Positions 43,980 through 52,985 are shown, counted from the first letter of the stretch. The stretch: 64,000 bases of DNA from Pseudomonadota bacterium (GCA_021325655.1 JAJPGT010000064.1:1-64000); one strand, 5' to 3'. Translations and numbers: made by a program. The notes: generated by a model not told the origin, from the letters alone.

Positions 43980-44486
43980 TCAGCAGCCAGCAGGTGTGTC
44001 GGGGCATGACTCGCCCCGCTCGAGCGCCTCGATCAGTCGGGCCAGGGCCGGCGCCAGCGACGGCTCCGCCTCTGGCCGATCGGAAGCAACCAGAGCGCCA
44101 GGAGCGAGGAGCGGCAGGCGCAGCCAGGCGTGGAGCGCCAGCGCCAGTCCCGGGGTGAGCGCCACGTCCACGCAGCCGGTGGACATCTGGACGCGGGCGC
44201 TGGCGGTGGCCAGCCCGGGCCCGGCCGCGATCAGGTGCACGGACAGCGGGTGGGCACCCAGCGCCTCGATCGCCCGCAGAGCGAAGTCCAGCGCCTGGCT
44301 GCGAACGGTCGGCTGGCCCCTGAGTTCGTGGGCGAGCAGGTGCGCCTCGGAGCTGGCCAGGGAGAGGGACAGCGACGGGGCACCCGGCCTGGCGCGGGGT
44401 CGGAGCAGGGCACTGGGCGGTCGCGGAGGCGACTCGCCACTCCAGATACCGCGCACCTCTAGCTCCACCAGCCCAGATTCCTGCAT
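43980..44486 (-). CDS. Bifunctional-nuclease-like (DUF151/BFN) domain protein heading the efe operon
   Basis: 168 aa from ATG 44486, where GGAGG is 8 bp upstream; ATG 44510 has no site. The middle follows the BFN/DUF151 layout: SLASSEAHLLAHELRGQPTV (as IGxxEAxAIxxxLxG), RSQALDFALRAIEALGAHPL, VHLIAAGPGLATASARVQMS, and VDVALTPGLALALHAWLRLP (as vdaRPSDAiaLAlR). The usual RPSDA stretch is altered, so nuclease activity is doubtful. Not a standard efe component; role in iron uptake or its control is open. Confidence 0.6.
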   Translation of the reverse strand: MQESGLVELEVRGIWSGESPPRPPSALLRPRARPGAPSLSLSLASSEAHLLAHELRGQPTVRSQALDFALRAIEALGAHPLSVHLIAAGPGLATASARVQMSTGCVDVALTPGLALALHAWLRLPLLAPGALVASDRPEAEPSLAPALARLIEALERGESCPDTPAGC

Positions 44487-44534
44487 CGCCGTGTCCTCCG
44501 CGCGCGCCATTAGTCTCTACGAATACTCTAAGTA

Positions 44535-44575
44535 AGCATATATGAAGGTAATCCTACTGTAAAGGTAGGATTACC
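44535..44575 (-). promoter_or_regulatory. Promoter and inverted-repeat operator of the efe operon
   Basis: GGTAATCCTAC (44547-44557) and GTAGGATTACC (44565-44575) form a perfect 11-bp inverted repeat around TGTAAAG. On the minus strand, TTTACA in the loop can serve as -35 and TATGCT (44535-44540) as -10 with 17-bp spacing. The right arm then lies in the promoter spacer, so a bound dimer would repress. The sequence is not a standard Fur box; a DtxR/MntR-type or other metal regulator is a guess. Confidence 0.65.
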
Positions 44576-44739
44576 GGGCATATCTGGAGAAAGTCTGGAG
44601 ACGCCAGCGCCGCTGGTGACGCGGTGGCCCTCAGCGCCGCGGCGTGGAGCGAGTGGACGGGCACGAGCCAGCCGACGCGCGAGTGGCTAGGCAGGGGTTC
44701 TGCCCGATCCTCCGCTTCGTTCTCGATGGGGATGAGCGC

Positions 44740-45066
44740 CTACGCCAGGAGCACGAGCCGGGTCACGCGGTCCAGGTGGGCGTCGCGGTCGGCCACCAGC
44801 ATCAGGTCGCCAGGAGTAATGAAGATGCCGTGGGCGTCGGCGATCACCCCGCTGCCCCAGGAGCGTAGGTACCGCCTTTCGGGGTCGAAGACGACGATCG
44901 GCGGGTCGACGCGCTGGTAGACATGGACGTTGTCGCGCGAGTCGACCGCGACGTCGCTCACCCCGCCCAGGCGCATGCCCGCCGGTAGCTCACCCCAGGG
45001 GCGCTCGACCGCGTAGCGCCGCTCCCCCAGCGCGACACCAAGCTCTGTCCTGGCGACACTCTCACC
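44740..45066 (-). pseudogene. Truncated NHL-repeat (peptidyl-hydroxyglycine lyase-like) protein remnant
   Basis: From 45066 leftward the frame reads GERRYAVERPWGELPAGMRL then GGVSDVAVDSRDNVHVYQR, DPPIVVFDPERRYLRSWGSG and HGIFITPGDLMLVADRDAH, the typical start of NHL-repeat proteins of the peptidyl-alpha-hydroxyglycine alpha-amidating lyase type. No clean start codon precedes it. After RDAH the sense is lost (LDRVTRLVLLA, stop). Full-length relatives are about 300 aa, so roughly two thirds are missing. Confidence 0.6.
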
Positions 45067-45095
45067 TCAGGGCACGGGCGATGGCCCCGAGGCGT

Positions 45096-46445
45096 TCAGG
45101 CCACAGGGACGATGCCGGGCAGCAACGCGGAGCACGGGCTGGGGGCGACGTGCTGCCCACCCTTGTACACCGCCCAGACGTCCGCCATCTGGCGGATGTC
45201 TTTGAGCGGGTCGCCGCGCACCACCAGCAGGTCCGCCTCCTTGCCGGGCTCCAGGGTGCCGACGATCTGGCCCACCCCGCAGCAGTCGGCGGCGAGGCGC
45301 GTTGCCGCTTCGATCGCTTGCAGTGGGGTCAGCCCACCCTGTACCGCCAGTTCCAGGCCGTAGTGCATCCGTCCGAACTCACAGTCGAAGGGGCCGGCGT
45401 CGCTGCTGACCACCAGCCGCGGGCGCATCCCATCTTCGAGCAGCCGCTGGAAGATCCCGAGCTTCATCTCATAGTAGTGCTCCAGCGCATCGCGCCGGCG
45501 CTGCTCCTCGGCCGTCAGCCGCTCGCCCTGCTCCTGCTTGGTCCGCAGCTCTACCAGCGAGTCGTAGCCTCCTGCCTGGAAGGTAAAGCTGACGAACAGC
45601 CCGGCCTGGAGCAGCCGCTCGGTGACGTGCGGGTCGTACTGCATCACGCCGCTGGAGGCGACCCCGCCACCGTATTCCACCACCTCGCCTGGCACCAGGA
45701 ACTCGGCGTGCTCGATGCAGTCCAGCCCGGCCTCGACCGCGTTGATCATCGACTGCTTGGCGCGACAGTGGGCGGTGGTGAGCCGGCCGAGCGCGTGGGC
45801 TGCCTCGACGGCCACCCGCAGCTCCTCGGCATCGTAAGAGGCATAGTAGGGGATGTTACCGGCGGTGGCGCCGCCGGAGGCCATGATCTTGATGTGGTCC
45901 GCCCCTTCGGCCACTAGCTGCCGTACCGCTGCCCGGATCGCCACCGCGCCATCCGCTACCCCGTTGCACCAGTAGAAGTGCCCGTAGCTATGGGTGACCG
46001 GCCGGCCGCTCAGCAGCAGCCGCGGCCCGATGAAGTAGCCGCGGTTGATCGCCTCGCGCACGATGAAGGTGACCCGATTGCGCCCCCCGTTGTCACGCAG
46101 CGTGGTGACACCGCAGGCGAGGTGGCGCTGCATGTTGCGCACCGAGACGAGCGCCATCATCTCATCCGGGTCCAGCACCATCTGCTCATAGGTGCGGCGG
46201 TCGGCCGCCAGCGTCAGATGGGCGTGAGCATCCACCAGCCCCGGCAGCAACGTGCCGTTCGGGAACTCCTGCACCCCCTCTGGCGGCAGCTCGGCGGCCA
46301 GGTCGGACGCCGGGCCGACCGCAGCGATGCGCGAGCCCTCCACGACCACAACCCCGTCCTGAATCACACCACGCTCGCCGGCGGTCACGACCTGCGCGGC
46401 GCGCAGGTAGCGCCGCGCGCTGGCAGCGCTGCCCGATCCATTCAT
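45096..46445 (-). CDS. Amidohydrolase-family protein (imidazolonepropionase/Xaa-Pro dipeptidase-like)
   Basis: 449 aa from ATG 46445 with GGAG upstream. Binuclear metal site motifs: LVDAHAHLTL (H-x-H), HIKIMASGGATAG with the bridging Lys, TTAHCRAKQSM and EHAEFLVPG with His ligands, and VVSSDAGPFDC with the catalytic Asp. The C-terminal GTLEPGKEADLLVVRGDPL closes the small beta-sandwich. Members hydrolyse cyclic amides, C-terminal Lys/Arg dipeptides or similar compounds. First of several amidohydrolases in this region; 154 bp separate it from the D-aminoacylase-like gene. Confidence 0.88.
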   Translation of the reverse strand: MNGSGSAASARRYLRAAQVVTAGERGVIQDGVVVVEGSRIAAVGPASDLAAELPPEGVQEFPNGTLLPGLVDAHAHLTLAADRRTYEQMVLDPDEMMALVSVRNMQRHLACGVTTLRDNGGRNRVTFIVREAINRGYFIGPRLLLSGRPVTHSYGHFYWCNGVADGAVAIRAAVRQLVAEGADHIKIMASGGATAGNIPYYASYDAEELRVAVEAAHALGRLTTAHCRAKQSMINAVEAGLDCIEHAEFLVPGEVVEYGGGVASSGVMQYDPHVTERLLQAGLFVSFTFQAGGYDSLVELRTKQEQGERLTAEEQRRRDALEHYYEMKLGIFQRLLEDGMRPRLVVSSDAGPFDCEFGRMHYGLELAVQGGLTPLQAIEAATRLAADCCGVGQIVGTLEPGKEADLLVVRGDPLKDIRQMADVWAVYKGGQHVAPSPCSALLPGIVPVA

Positions 46446-46599
46446 CCCGCTCCGTCTCCTCCCCACAAACAGACAAACAGGCGAATCAGGCCGCGACAAG
46501 GTCGACCACCCTGTTCCGCGCTGCCAGCGCCTGCGCCGCTAGGAGCGTCCTAGCATCGTCGTATTTCCGCCCCTGACATCACTGCTGCTACGACTGGCG

Positions 46600-48183
46600 C
46601 TACGTGGCTGGGCGGCCGCGGCGCAGCGCTCGCCCGGCCAGGACGCCGGTGTGCCGCCCCTGCTCCACCACGACCCGGCCGTTCACAATGACATACTCGA
46701 TCCCGACCGGGAACTGCTTCGGGTTCTGCCTGGTCGCCAGCGCCTGCACCCGCCTCGGGTCGAACACCACCACGTCCGCCTTGAAGCCGTCGCGCAGGAC
46801 GCCGCGATCCGGAAGTCCCAGCCGCTGGGCCGGGAAGGAGGTCATCTTGCGGATCGCCTCGGGCAGCGACAGATAGCGCTCCTGGCGGCTGTACTCGGCC
46901 AGCATGATCGGGAAACAGCCATAGGTGCGCGGACTGGGGAAGTCGCCAATCAGCAGCGCGTCGCTGCCCACCATCGACAGCGGGTGGGCGACGAACTTCG
47001 GCAGCGTCAGCCCGTTGACGCCGGCCCCGACGTACGAGACCTGCAGGTCTTCGTCCAGCAGCAGGTCACAGATCGTATCCACTACGTCCTTGCCCATTAG
47101 CTCCGCCACCTCGGCGACGGAGCGCCCCTCATAGCGGTGGTTGTGCGGACGCTTGAAGTAGGTCAGCCACATCTCCTGCCAGGAGAGCGCCCGCGGGGCA
47201 ATCTCCTGGCGCAACCGCTGGCGCGCTTCCGGAGAAGCCAGCACCTGGCGCAGTCGCTCGGGGCCGCCGTCGTGGGTCCAGTCGGGCAGGACGATCAGCA
47301 GGCGGGTGCTGCCGTAGATGTAGGGATAGCTGTCGAAGGTAACGTCCAGCCCCTCCTTGTCCCGCGCATCCTCCACCAGCGCCAGCAGCCGCTCTGCCCC
47401 GCCCCGAGTGGTGATAGCCGACTGGTAGAAGTGGGTGATGTGGGTGGCGATTCCGCTGCGCCGACCGATCTCGATCGCCTCCATGAAGGGGTCGAGGTAC
47501 ATGTCGCCCAGGCGGTAGCGGACGTGGGTGTGGTAGATGCCGCCCAGGCGGGCCGCCTCTTTCGAGAGCTCCACCAGCTCGTTGGTATCGGCGTAGTCGC
47601 CGGGCGGGTAGTCCAGCCCGGTCGACATCCCCCAGGCCCCCTCCTCCATCGCCTCGCGCAGCACCGCCTTCATGTTCGCCAGGTCCTGGCTACTCGCCGG
47701 CCGGTTCTCCCAGCCGATGGTGGCGATGCGGATCGGGGAGTTGCCCAGGATGTAACAGATGTTTACCGCCACCTGCTCGTCGAACAGTGCCAGGTACTCG
47801 GCCACCGTGCTCCAGCGCTGCCGCAGCACGGGCCGGCCGTCCAGCCCCGAGTTCAGGTCGATGAAGCGCTGAAGGTCTTCCTGCGTCCGGAAAGGGGCGT
47901 AGGAGCAGCCGTCGATGCCAATCAGCTCCGTGGTCACGCCCTGCCGCACCTTCGGCTCGTGGCGCGGCTCGGCCAGGATCATCAGCCCCGAATGCGCGTG
48001 CATGTCGATGAAGCCGGGACAGACGACCATGCCGCTGGCGTCGATCGTCCGCCTCGCCTCTACTGCGGAGACGTCGCCGCGCAGGATGCGGACGGTCTCG
48101 CCCTCGATCCCGACCGCGCCGTAGAACCCCGGGTTACCCGTCCCGTCGATGATGAGCCCGCCCGTAATCACGAGGTCGAACAT
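46600..48183 (-). CDS. N-acyl-D-amino-acid deacylase (D-aminoacylase) family amidohydrolase
   Basis: 527 aa from ATG 48183 (TGGAGA upstream). Family features: FDLVITGGLIIDGTGNPGFY, PGFIDMHAHSGLMIL (H-x-H), RQGVTTELIGIDGCSYAPF with the metal-bridging Cys of D-aminoacylases, MSTGLDYPPGDYADTNELVE, YHTHVRYR, ATHITHFYQS and VGSDALLIGDFPSPR. It removes N-acyl groups from D-amino acids or cleaves related amides. Fourteen bp behind the hydantoinase-like gene, hence one operon. Together they could process N-carbamoyl or N-acyl products of hydantoin opening. Confidence 0.9.
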   Translation of the reverse strand: MFDLVITGGLIIDGTGNPGFYGAVGIEGETVRILRGDVSAVEARRTIDASGMVVCPGFIDMHAHSGLMILAEPRHEPKVRQGVTTELIGIDGCSYAPFRTQEDLQRFIDLNSGLDGRPVLRQRWSTVAEYLALFDEQVAVNICYILGNSPIRIATIGWENRPASSQDLANMKAVLREAMEEGAWGMSTGLDYPPGDYADTNELVELSKEAARLGGIYHTHVRYRLGDMYLDPFMEAIEIGRRSGIATHITHFYQSAITTRGGAERLLALVEDARDKEGLDVTFDSYPYIYGSTRLLIVLPDWTHDGGPERLRQVLASPEARQRLRQEIAPRALSWQEMWLTYFKRPHNHRYEGRSVAEVAELMGKDVVDTICDLLLDEDLQVSYVGAGVNGLTLPKFVAHPLSMVGSDALLIGDFPSPRTYGCFPIMLAEYSRQERYLSLPEAIRKMTSFPAQRLGLPDRGVLRDGFKADVVVFDPRRVQALATRQNPKQFPVGIEYVIVNGRVVVEQGRHTGVLAGRALRRGRPAT

Positions 48184-48197
48184 GGCATTCTCCACTG

Positions 48198-49577
48198 CTA
48201 GATGCTGAAGCGCTGGCGAGGCACGAAGCGGCCGCTGCCGGGCTGCCCCACGTGCTGGCGCTGCTCTACAATGACCTGCCCGCGCAGGATGACCGTCTGC
48301 GGCGCGCCGCGGATCGTCATCCCCTCGTACAGGGTGTAATCCACGTTGTGGTGCAGCGCGGACTGGGTGACCCGCAGCTCGAGGTCCGGGTCCCAGATCA
48401 CCAGATCGGCGTCGCTACCCACCGCGATGGTCCCTTTCCGGGGGTACAGTCCGAAGATGCGGGCCGGGGCGGTAGCAACTAGCTCGACGAAGCGGTTCAG
48501 CGTGAGCCGCCCGTCGTTAACCCCCTGGTAGGTGAGCATCAGCCGCTCCTCGATCCCGGGCGCGCCGTTGGGGATTCTGGTGAAGTCGCCCAGCCCCAGG
48601 TCCTTCTGCCCCGTGAACTTGAATGGGCAGTGGTCGGACGCCACCGCCTGAAGCGCGCCGCTGGCGATCGCGCGCCACATCAGGGGCGGCTGGTGCTTCT
48701 GGCGCGGCGGCGGGGTGTACACCCACTTTGCCCCCTCGAACCCGGGCCGGTCCAGGTCCTCCTCGCTGAAGTAGAGGTAGTGGGTGCAGGTCTCGCCCAG
48801 CACCCGGACGCCGCGGGCCCGGGCCCGCGCGATCTCCTCGACCGCCTCGGCGCAACTGACATGGACGCAGTAGACCGGAGCGCCGATCACCTCGGCCAGC
48901 GCTGCCGCCCGCGCGGTCGCCTCCGCCTCCACCCGTGGCGGACGGCTGGTGGCGTGGTACTTCGGCTCGGTCTTTCCCTCGGCCAGCAGCCGCTGCTGTA
49001 GCAGGTCGGCAGCGTCGCCGTTCTCGGCGTGGACCATCACCAGCACGCCATTGCGACTGGCCCGGTCCAGCGTCCTGGCCAGGGTGCGGTCGTCCACCAT
49101 GAGCGAGCCGCGGTAGGCCATGAACAGTTTGATGCTGGTAACGCCCTGGTCTGGCAGCGTGTCGATTTCTGCCGCCACCTGATCGGTTAGGTCTGCGATC
49201 ATGGAGTGGAAGCTGTAGTCCACCACGGCCTTCCCCTCGGCGCGGTGGTGATAATGGTCCAGAATCTCGCGTAGCCCCTTGCCCTTCTCCTGAAAACAGA
49301 AGTTGACGATGGTCGTGGTGCCGCCACAGGCGGCGGCGATCGTCCCGGTCAGGTAGTCGTCTGCCGTCACCGTGCCCTGCCCGGGGCTATCCAGGTGGGT
49401 GTGTGGGTCCACCCCACCGGGGAGCACGTACTTCCCAGCGGCGTCGATCACCCGTGTACCGGAGCCGGGCTCGAGCGCCTGGGCAATCTGGACGATCTTC
49501 TCCCCGCGCACCCCCACATCCGCAGAGAAGGTGTCGCTCGCAGTCACGACGGTCCCGTGCTTGACGATCAGGTCCAT
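48198..49577 (-). CDS. Dihydropyrimidinase / D-hydantoinase
   Basis: 459 aa from ATG 49577. Catalytic set: GGVDPHTHLDSPG (His59, His61), SIKLFMAYRGS with Lys150 as the carboxylated metal bridge, MVHAENGDAADLLQ, VYCVHVSCAEAVEEI and VASDHCPFKFT. It opens the ring of hydantoins or dihydropyrimidines to N-carbamoyl amino acids. The normal partner, an N-carbamoylase, is not adjacent, but a D-aminoacylase-like gene follows and a nitrilase-family amidase lies at 59.8 kb. Upstream is an ABC importer that may bring in the substrate. Confidence 0.92.
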   Translation of the reverse strand: MDLIVKHGTVVTASDTFSADVGVRGEKIVQIAQALEPGSGTRVIDAAGKYVLPGGVDPHTHLDSPGQGTVTADDYLTGTIAAACGGTTTIVNFCFQEKGKGLREILDHYHHRAEGKAVVDYSFHSMIADLTDQVAAEIDTLPDQGVTSIKLFMAYRGSLMVDDRTLARTLDRASRNGVLVMVHAENGDAADLLQQRLLAEGKTEPKYHATSRPPRVEAEATARAAALAEVIGAPVYCVHVSCAEAVEEIARARARGVRVLGETCTHYLYFSEEDLDRPGFEGAKWVYTPPPRQKHQPPLMWRAIASGALQAVASDHCPFKFTGQKDLGLGDFTRIPNGAPGIEERLMLTYQGVNDGRLTLNRFVELVATAPARIFGLYPRKGTIAVGSDADLVIWDPDLELRVTQSALHHNVDYTLYEGMTIRGAPQTVILRGQVIVEQRQHVGQPGSGRFVPRQRFSI

Positions 49578-49844
49578 GCGATGCCTCTCTTTCTGGCTCA
49601 AAGCGCCTGCAGACTGCGTAGTGCTCAAAGACCCTCTTGCAGCCCTGGTCTTCGTTTCCGTCGGACCTCGCACGCTGGAGCACGGCCCCTACCGAAAAGA
49701 ACAGGAGAGCAGGGCGACTATGCCAAGGGTAGAGCAGGCGATCGAGCAACGCCCACTGTGGCCGTCCTATGGGTGACGCTCACGCGTCGACCAGCAGGCC
49801 GTTCTCCAGCAGGTCGGTCTAGAGAGGCAGTCCCAGCGCAGGGT

Positions 49845-49922
49845 TCACTGGTGGATCTCCACCCGCAGTTCCACGGCGATCGTGGCGGCCGCGCCTCCAG
49901 GCGGGATCTTCCCAGCGTTCAC
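49845..49922 (-). pseudogene. 25-codon start fragment of a lost gene after the ABC permease
   Basis: A GTG at 49922 overlaps the permease stop (GTGA), exactly as expected for a coupled operon gene. It reads VNAGKIPPGGAAATIAVELR and then stops at 49845. In another frame just downstream DPPVNPALGLPL, a TAG, and TDLLENGLLVDA read like the end of a protein. A fourth gene of the transporter operon may have been deleted internally and frameshifted. Family not recognised. Confidence 0.35.
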
Positions 49923-50767
49923 GGGCCGGTCTGCTTCCAGCGGAACAGGCGCCGCTCTAGAGCGACGAGCAGGTAGTTCGAGCTGGTGCCCAGGGCGCCA
50001 ATGACGACTGCCCCGAGCATCATGTTATCCACCTGGAACCAGGTGCGCGAGAAGTTGATCCGGTACCCGAGGCCAGCGTCGGCGGCGATGAACTCGGCCG
50101 CCACGATCACGAAGAAGGCAACCGAGAGGCCGAGCCGGAGCCCAACCATCACGTCCGGCAGCGCGCTCGGCAGGATGACGTGGCGGTAGATCTGGAGCCG
50201 GTTCAGGCCCAGGCTCTGTCCAGCCCGGATGAGGATCGGGTCGACGTTGCGTACCCCGAGCAGCGTGGTGGTGAAGATAACGAAGAAGCTGCTGTAGCCG
50301 ATAAAGAAGTACTTCGACGCCTCCCCGACTCCGAACCAGAGAATCATGATCGGCAGCAGCGCAAGCGTTGGGATCGGGCGTAGTGCCTCGACCACCGGAT
50401 CGACGATGACCTCGATCCAACGAACCCGGGCCACAAGGACGCCGAGCATGATCGCCACCGGCGCACTGACCACGAAGCCCACCACGATGCGCTTCAGGGA
50501 AGCGGCGAGGTCTCGCTGCAGGTCGCCCGTCTGTGCCAGGTTCCAGCCGGCGACGACGAGATCAGCCGGCCCGGGGATGAGGCGCGGGTTGTAGAAGTGC
50601 AGAACGCCGTTGAGCATCGCGATGAGCTGCCAGAGCACGACGACCGCGAGCAGCGAGAGCGGCTTGAGCGACAGTCCACCGCGCTCCATCTCGAGCGCGG
50701 CGATCTCGTCCGGGGCCGGGAGTGTCGTCGGCGCCTCGCGGTCACGAGGCTTTGTTACGAGTGCCAT
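49919..50767 (-). CDS. ABC transporter permease (SsuC/TauC/NMT1-system type)
   Basis: 282 aa with GGAGGAG before the ATG. About six helices; the inner-face coupling loop with the EAA-like motif is LIRAGQSLGLNRLQIYRHVI followed by LPSALPDVMVGLRLGLSVAF. An N-terminal 30-residue cytoplasmic tail is present. This permease type works with an SsuB-like ATPase and an NMT1/SsuA-like binding protein to import sulfonates, nitrate, or pyrimidine/thiamine precursors. Next to a hydantoinase, a cyclic amide or pyrimidine is a plausible substrate. Confidence 0.93.
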   Translation of the reverse strand: MALVTKPRDREAPTTLPAPDEIAALEMERGGLSLKPLSLLAVVVLWQLIAMLNGVLHFYNPRLIPGPADLVVAGWNLAQTGDLQRDLAASLKRIVVGFVVSAPVAIMLGVLVARVRWIEVIVDPVVEALRPIPTLALLPIMILWFGVGEASKYFFIGYSSFFVIFTTTLLGVRNVDPILIRAGQSLGLNRLQIYRHVILPSALPDVMVGLRLGLSVAFFVIVAAEFIAADAGLGYRINFSRTWFQVDNMMLGAVVIGALGTSSNYLLVALERRLFRWKQTGP

Positions 50768-50776
50768 GGCTCCTCC

Positions 50777-51559
50777 TCATGGCAGCGCGGCGGCGGGCTC
50801 GGGCTCTAGATAACGGCTCTCGTAGATGCGCCGCTCCAGGTCCACCACGTCGTGGGCGGAGCGGCTCCGCGGACGGGGAAGGTTGTTGTGGATCACCTGG
50901 ATCAAACGGCCGGGATTCGCGGCCAGGATAGCGATAGTATCGGCCAGAATGACGGCTTCCTTAATACTGTGGGTCACGAACAGCACCGTCTTACGGGTGG
51001 ATTCCCAGATGTCGAGCAACTGATCCTGGAGCGCTTCACGTGTCTGGGCATCGAGCGCTCCGAAGGGCTCGTCCATCAGGATGATCTCCGGGTCGTTGGC
51101 GAGGGTGCGGGCGATGGCCACCCGCTGCTTCATCCCGCCAGATAGCTCTCTGGGGTACTTGTAGCGGTGCTCCAGCAGGCCCACCATCGCCAGGAAGCGC
51201 TCGGCTAGCTCTCGGCGCTCGCGAGCCGGGATTCCTCTGGCCGCCGGTCCGAGCTCAACATTCTCCAGCACGGTATACCAGGGGAACAGCGCGTACTCCT
51301 GGAAGACGACACCACGATCCGCGCCGGGGCGGGTAATCGGCTTTCCGTCGATCAGGATGGTGCCGCTGGTTGGCTTGATGAAGCCGGCGGCCATGTTGAG
51401 CAACGTCGACTTGCCGCAGCCGCTCGGCCCGAGCAGGCAGACGAAGCTGTTCCGCGGAACGACCAGCGAGAAGTCCTGGACCGCCAGCGTTGGCTTCCCG
51501 CCCTTCGCCGTGACGTAGGCTTTGGAGACATGCTCGAAGACCAGCTTGGCGTGGTCCAT
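50777..51559 (-). CDS. ABC transporter ATP-binding protein (SsuB/TauB type)
   Basis: 260 aa from ATG 51559; a GTG three codons earlier is possible. Walker A LLGPSGCGKSTLLN near residue 40, Q-loop VVFQEYALFPWYTV, signature LSGGMKQRVAIARTLANDP, Walker B IILMDEPFGALD and H-switch LFVTHSIKEAV. The LSGGMKQR and GALDAQTR details are typical of the nitrate/sulfonate/taurine group. It powers the permease encoded 9 bp downstream. Confidence 0.96.
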   Translation of the reverse strand: MDHAKLVFEHVSKAYVTAKGGKPTLAVQDFSLVVPRNSFVCLLGPSGCGKSTLLNMAAGFIKPTSGTILIDGKPITRPGADRGVVFQEYALFPWYTVLENVELGPAARGIPARERRELAERFLAMVGLLEHRYKYPRELSGGMKQRVAIARTLANDPEIILMDEPFGALDAQTREALQDQLLDIWESTRKTVLFVTHSIKEAVILADTIAILAANPGRLIQVIHNNLPRPRSRSAHDVVDLERRIYESRYLEPEPAAALP

Positions 51560-51578
51560 GGCGGACACCTATCAAGAG

Positions 51579-52826
51579 CTAGTAGCCAGCCACCTTCACA
51601 TGCTCCGGCGCGATCTCCTTAAGCAAGCGCAGGTCATAGATATCTTTCGGGTCCATCGACTTCGAGAGGAACTTTTGCTGCAGCAGGAAATTCAGGAATT
51701 CAGCCGTGCCATTGACCGCATGCTGGTCGATATCCGCGGAGTAGATGTTCCCCTTCATGATCTCCGCAAGATCGCCTTTGTCCACCTCCAGCGGCTTGCT
51801 CAGCACCTCGGCCACCTTCTCACGAGGGTTGGCGTTGATGTAGTCGGTCGCACGCAGAAGTGCGCGCATCAGGGCCTTGACGGTGTTCGGGTTCTTCTGG
51901 AGGAAGTCGCCGGCCACGTTCAGCCCTGAGTCCAGGTACAGCCAGTTGACTGGCTTCTCCTGGCCCTCGATGTAGGAGCGGTTGCCGGTGAAGTAGAGTT
52001 TGCCACCCAGCTTCTCGCCGGCGAGCAGGTAGGGCTGCCAAACCGCCATCGCGTCGATATCGCCCTTGGCCAGCGCCGGCGCCTGGTCCGGGGGCTGCAG
52101 GTTGACGAAGACGATCTTGTTGTAGTCGACGCCGTATTGTTTCGCCATGTTGGCGATGGCCAGTTGCACCCCTGAGCCGGCGGCCATGCCGACCTTCTTG
52201 CCCTCGAGATCCTTGGGGGAGCTGAGCTGCGTGTTTGGCCCGATGATAAAGCCCTGGTTTCCAGAGATATCGGCCGTCCGCATGACGTAGTGCATATCCA
52301 CGCCCTTGTCCTTCAGCAGGGCGGCGACAACCGCGCTCTCGCCATACGCTTTGACCTGGCCGGAGGCGGCGAGGCTCTGCATGTCCGTGCCGCTCACGAT
52401 CCACTTGATCGTGACGTCAACACCTTCGTCCTTGAAGTAGCCCAGCTCGCTGGCCAGCGCGATCTGCGCCGCCTCCTGTGGATCGCGGACAGCCCAGATC
52501 TCAATCTGGGTCACCTCAGGCGGCGCCTTCGCGGCCGCGACCGTGGGAGCGGCTGCTGGTGCCTGGGTGGGAGCAGCTCCCGGCGCCTTCGTGGGAGCGG
52601 CAGGCGGCGGACTCGTCGGAGCAGCAGCCGGAGCCTGCGTGGGAGCCGCGGCCGCCGGTGCTGTGGTAGGCGCGGCCGCTGGAGCTGTAGCAGGCGCAGT
52701 AGTGGGTGCCGCGGCCGGAGCACCGCCTCCACCACCAGCGCACGCGGCAAGGATGAGACCGATCGCAACAGCCAGAGCAACGATCCTGACTGACGCCAGC
52801 GAAAGGCGTGGGCCGCTAGCAGGCAT
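51579..52826 (-). CDS. ABC transporter substrate-binding lipoprotein (NMT1/SsuA type)
   Basis: 415 aa. Signal with lipobox LAAC, then an unusual low-complexity linker of about 75 residues made of APTxAPAAAPT-like units (DNA about 52540-52730). The binding domain starts IEIWAVRDPQEAAQIALASE, LGYFKDEGVDVTIKW, and includes SSPKDLEGKKVGMAAGSGVQ, KGDIDAMAVWQPYLLAG and a C-terminal DIYDLRLLKE. This fold captures sulfonates, nitrate, or pyrimidine-type compounds. First gene of the importer operon; GGGAGG precedes the ATG. It is transcribed away from the two small amidohydrolase genes. Confidence 0.92.
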   Translation of the reverse strand: MPASGPRLSLASVRIVALAVAIGLILAACAGGGGGAPAAAPTTAPATAPAAAPTTAPAAAAPTQAPAAAPTSPPPAAPTKAPGAAPTQAPAAAPTVAAAKAPPEVTQIEIWAVRDPQEAAQIALASELGYFKDEGVDVTIKWIVSGTDMQSLAASGQVKAYGESAVVAALLKDKGVDMHYVMRTADISGNQGFIIGPNTQLSSPKDLEGKKVGMAAGSGVQLAIANMAKQYGVDYNKIVFVNLQPPDQAPALAKGDIDAMAVWQPYLLAGEKLGGKLYFTGNRSYIEGQEKPVNWLYLDSGLNVAGDFLQKNPNTVKALMRALLRATDYINANPREKVAEVLSKPLEVDKGDLAEIMKGNIYSADIDQHAVNGTAEFLNFLLQQKFLSKSMDPKDIYDLRLLKEIAPEHVKVAGY

Positions 52827-52985
52827 CGCAGCCTCCCTATCCTACGAGGTGGCACCCCTACCCATAGCTTCGTTCGCCTACGCGTGGACGCCGGACGCTC
52901 CAGATGTCACCATGATAGGGTCTCTCCAGTTGACCCGCAATACAGCCACCCAGCGAGTAGCCACTCTGAACGATGCGAGGCGCGC

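Noticed and set aside
52540..52730. Repetitive DNA that resembles a small direct-repeat array
   Set aside because: It is the coding sequence of the Ala/Pro/Thr linker of the binding lipoprotein; units vary in length and have no spacers, so it is not a CRISPR array.
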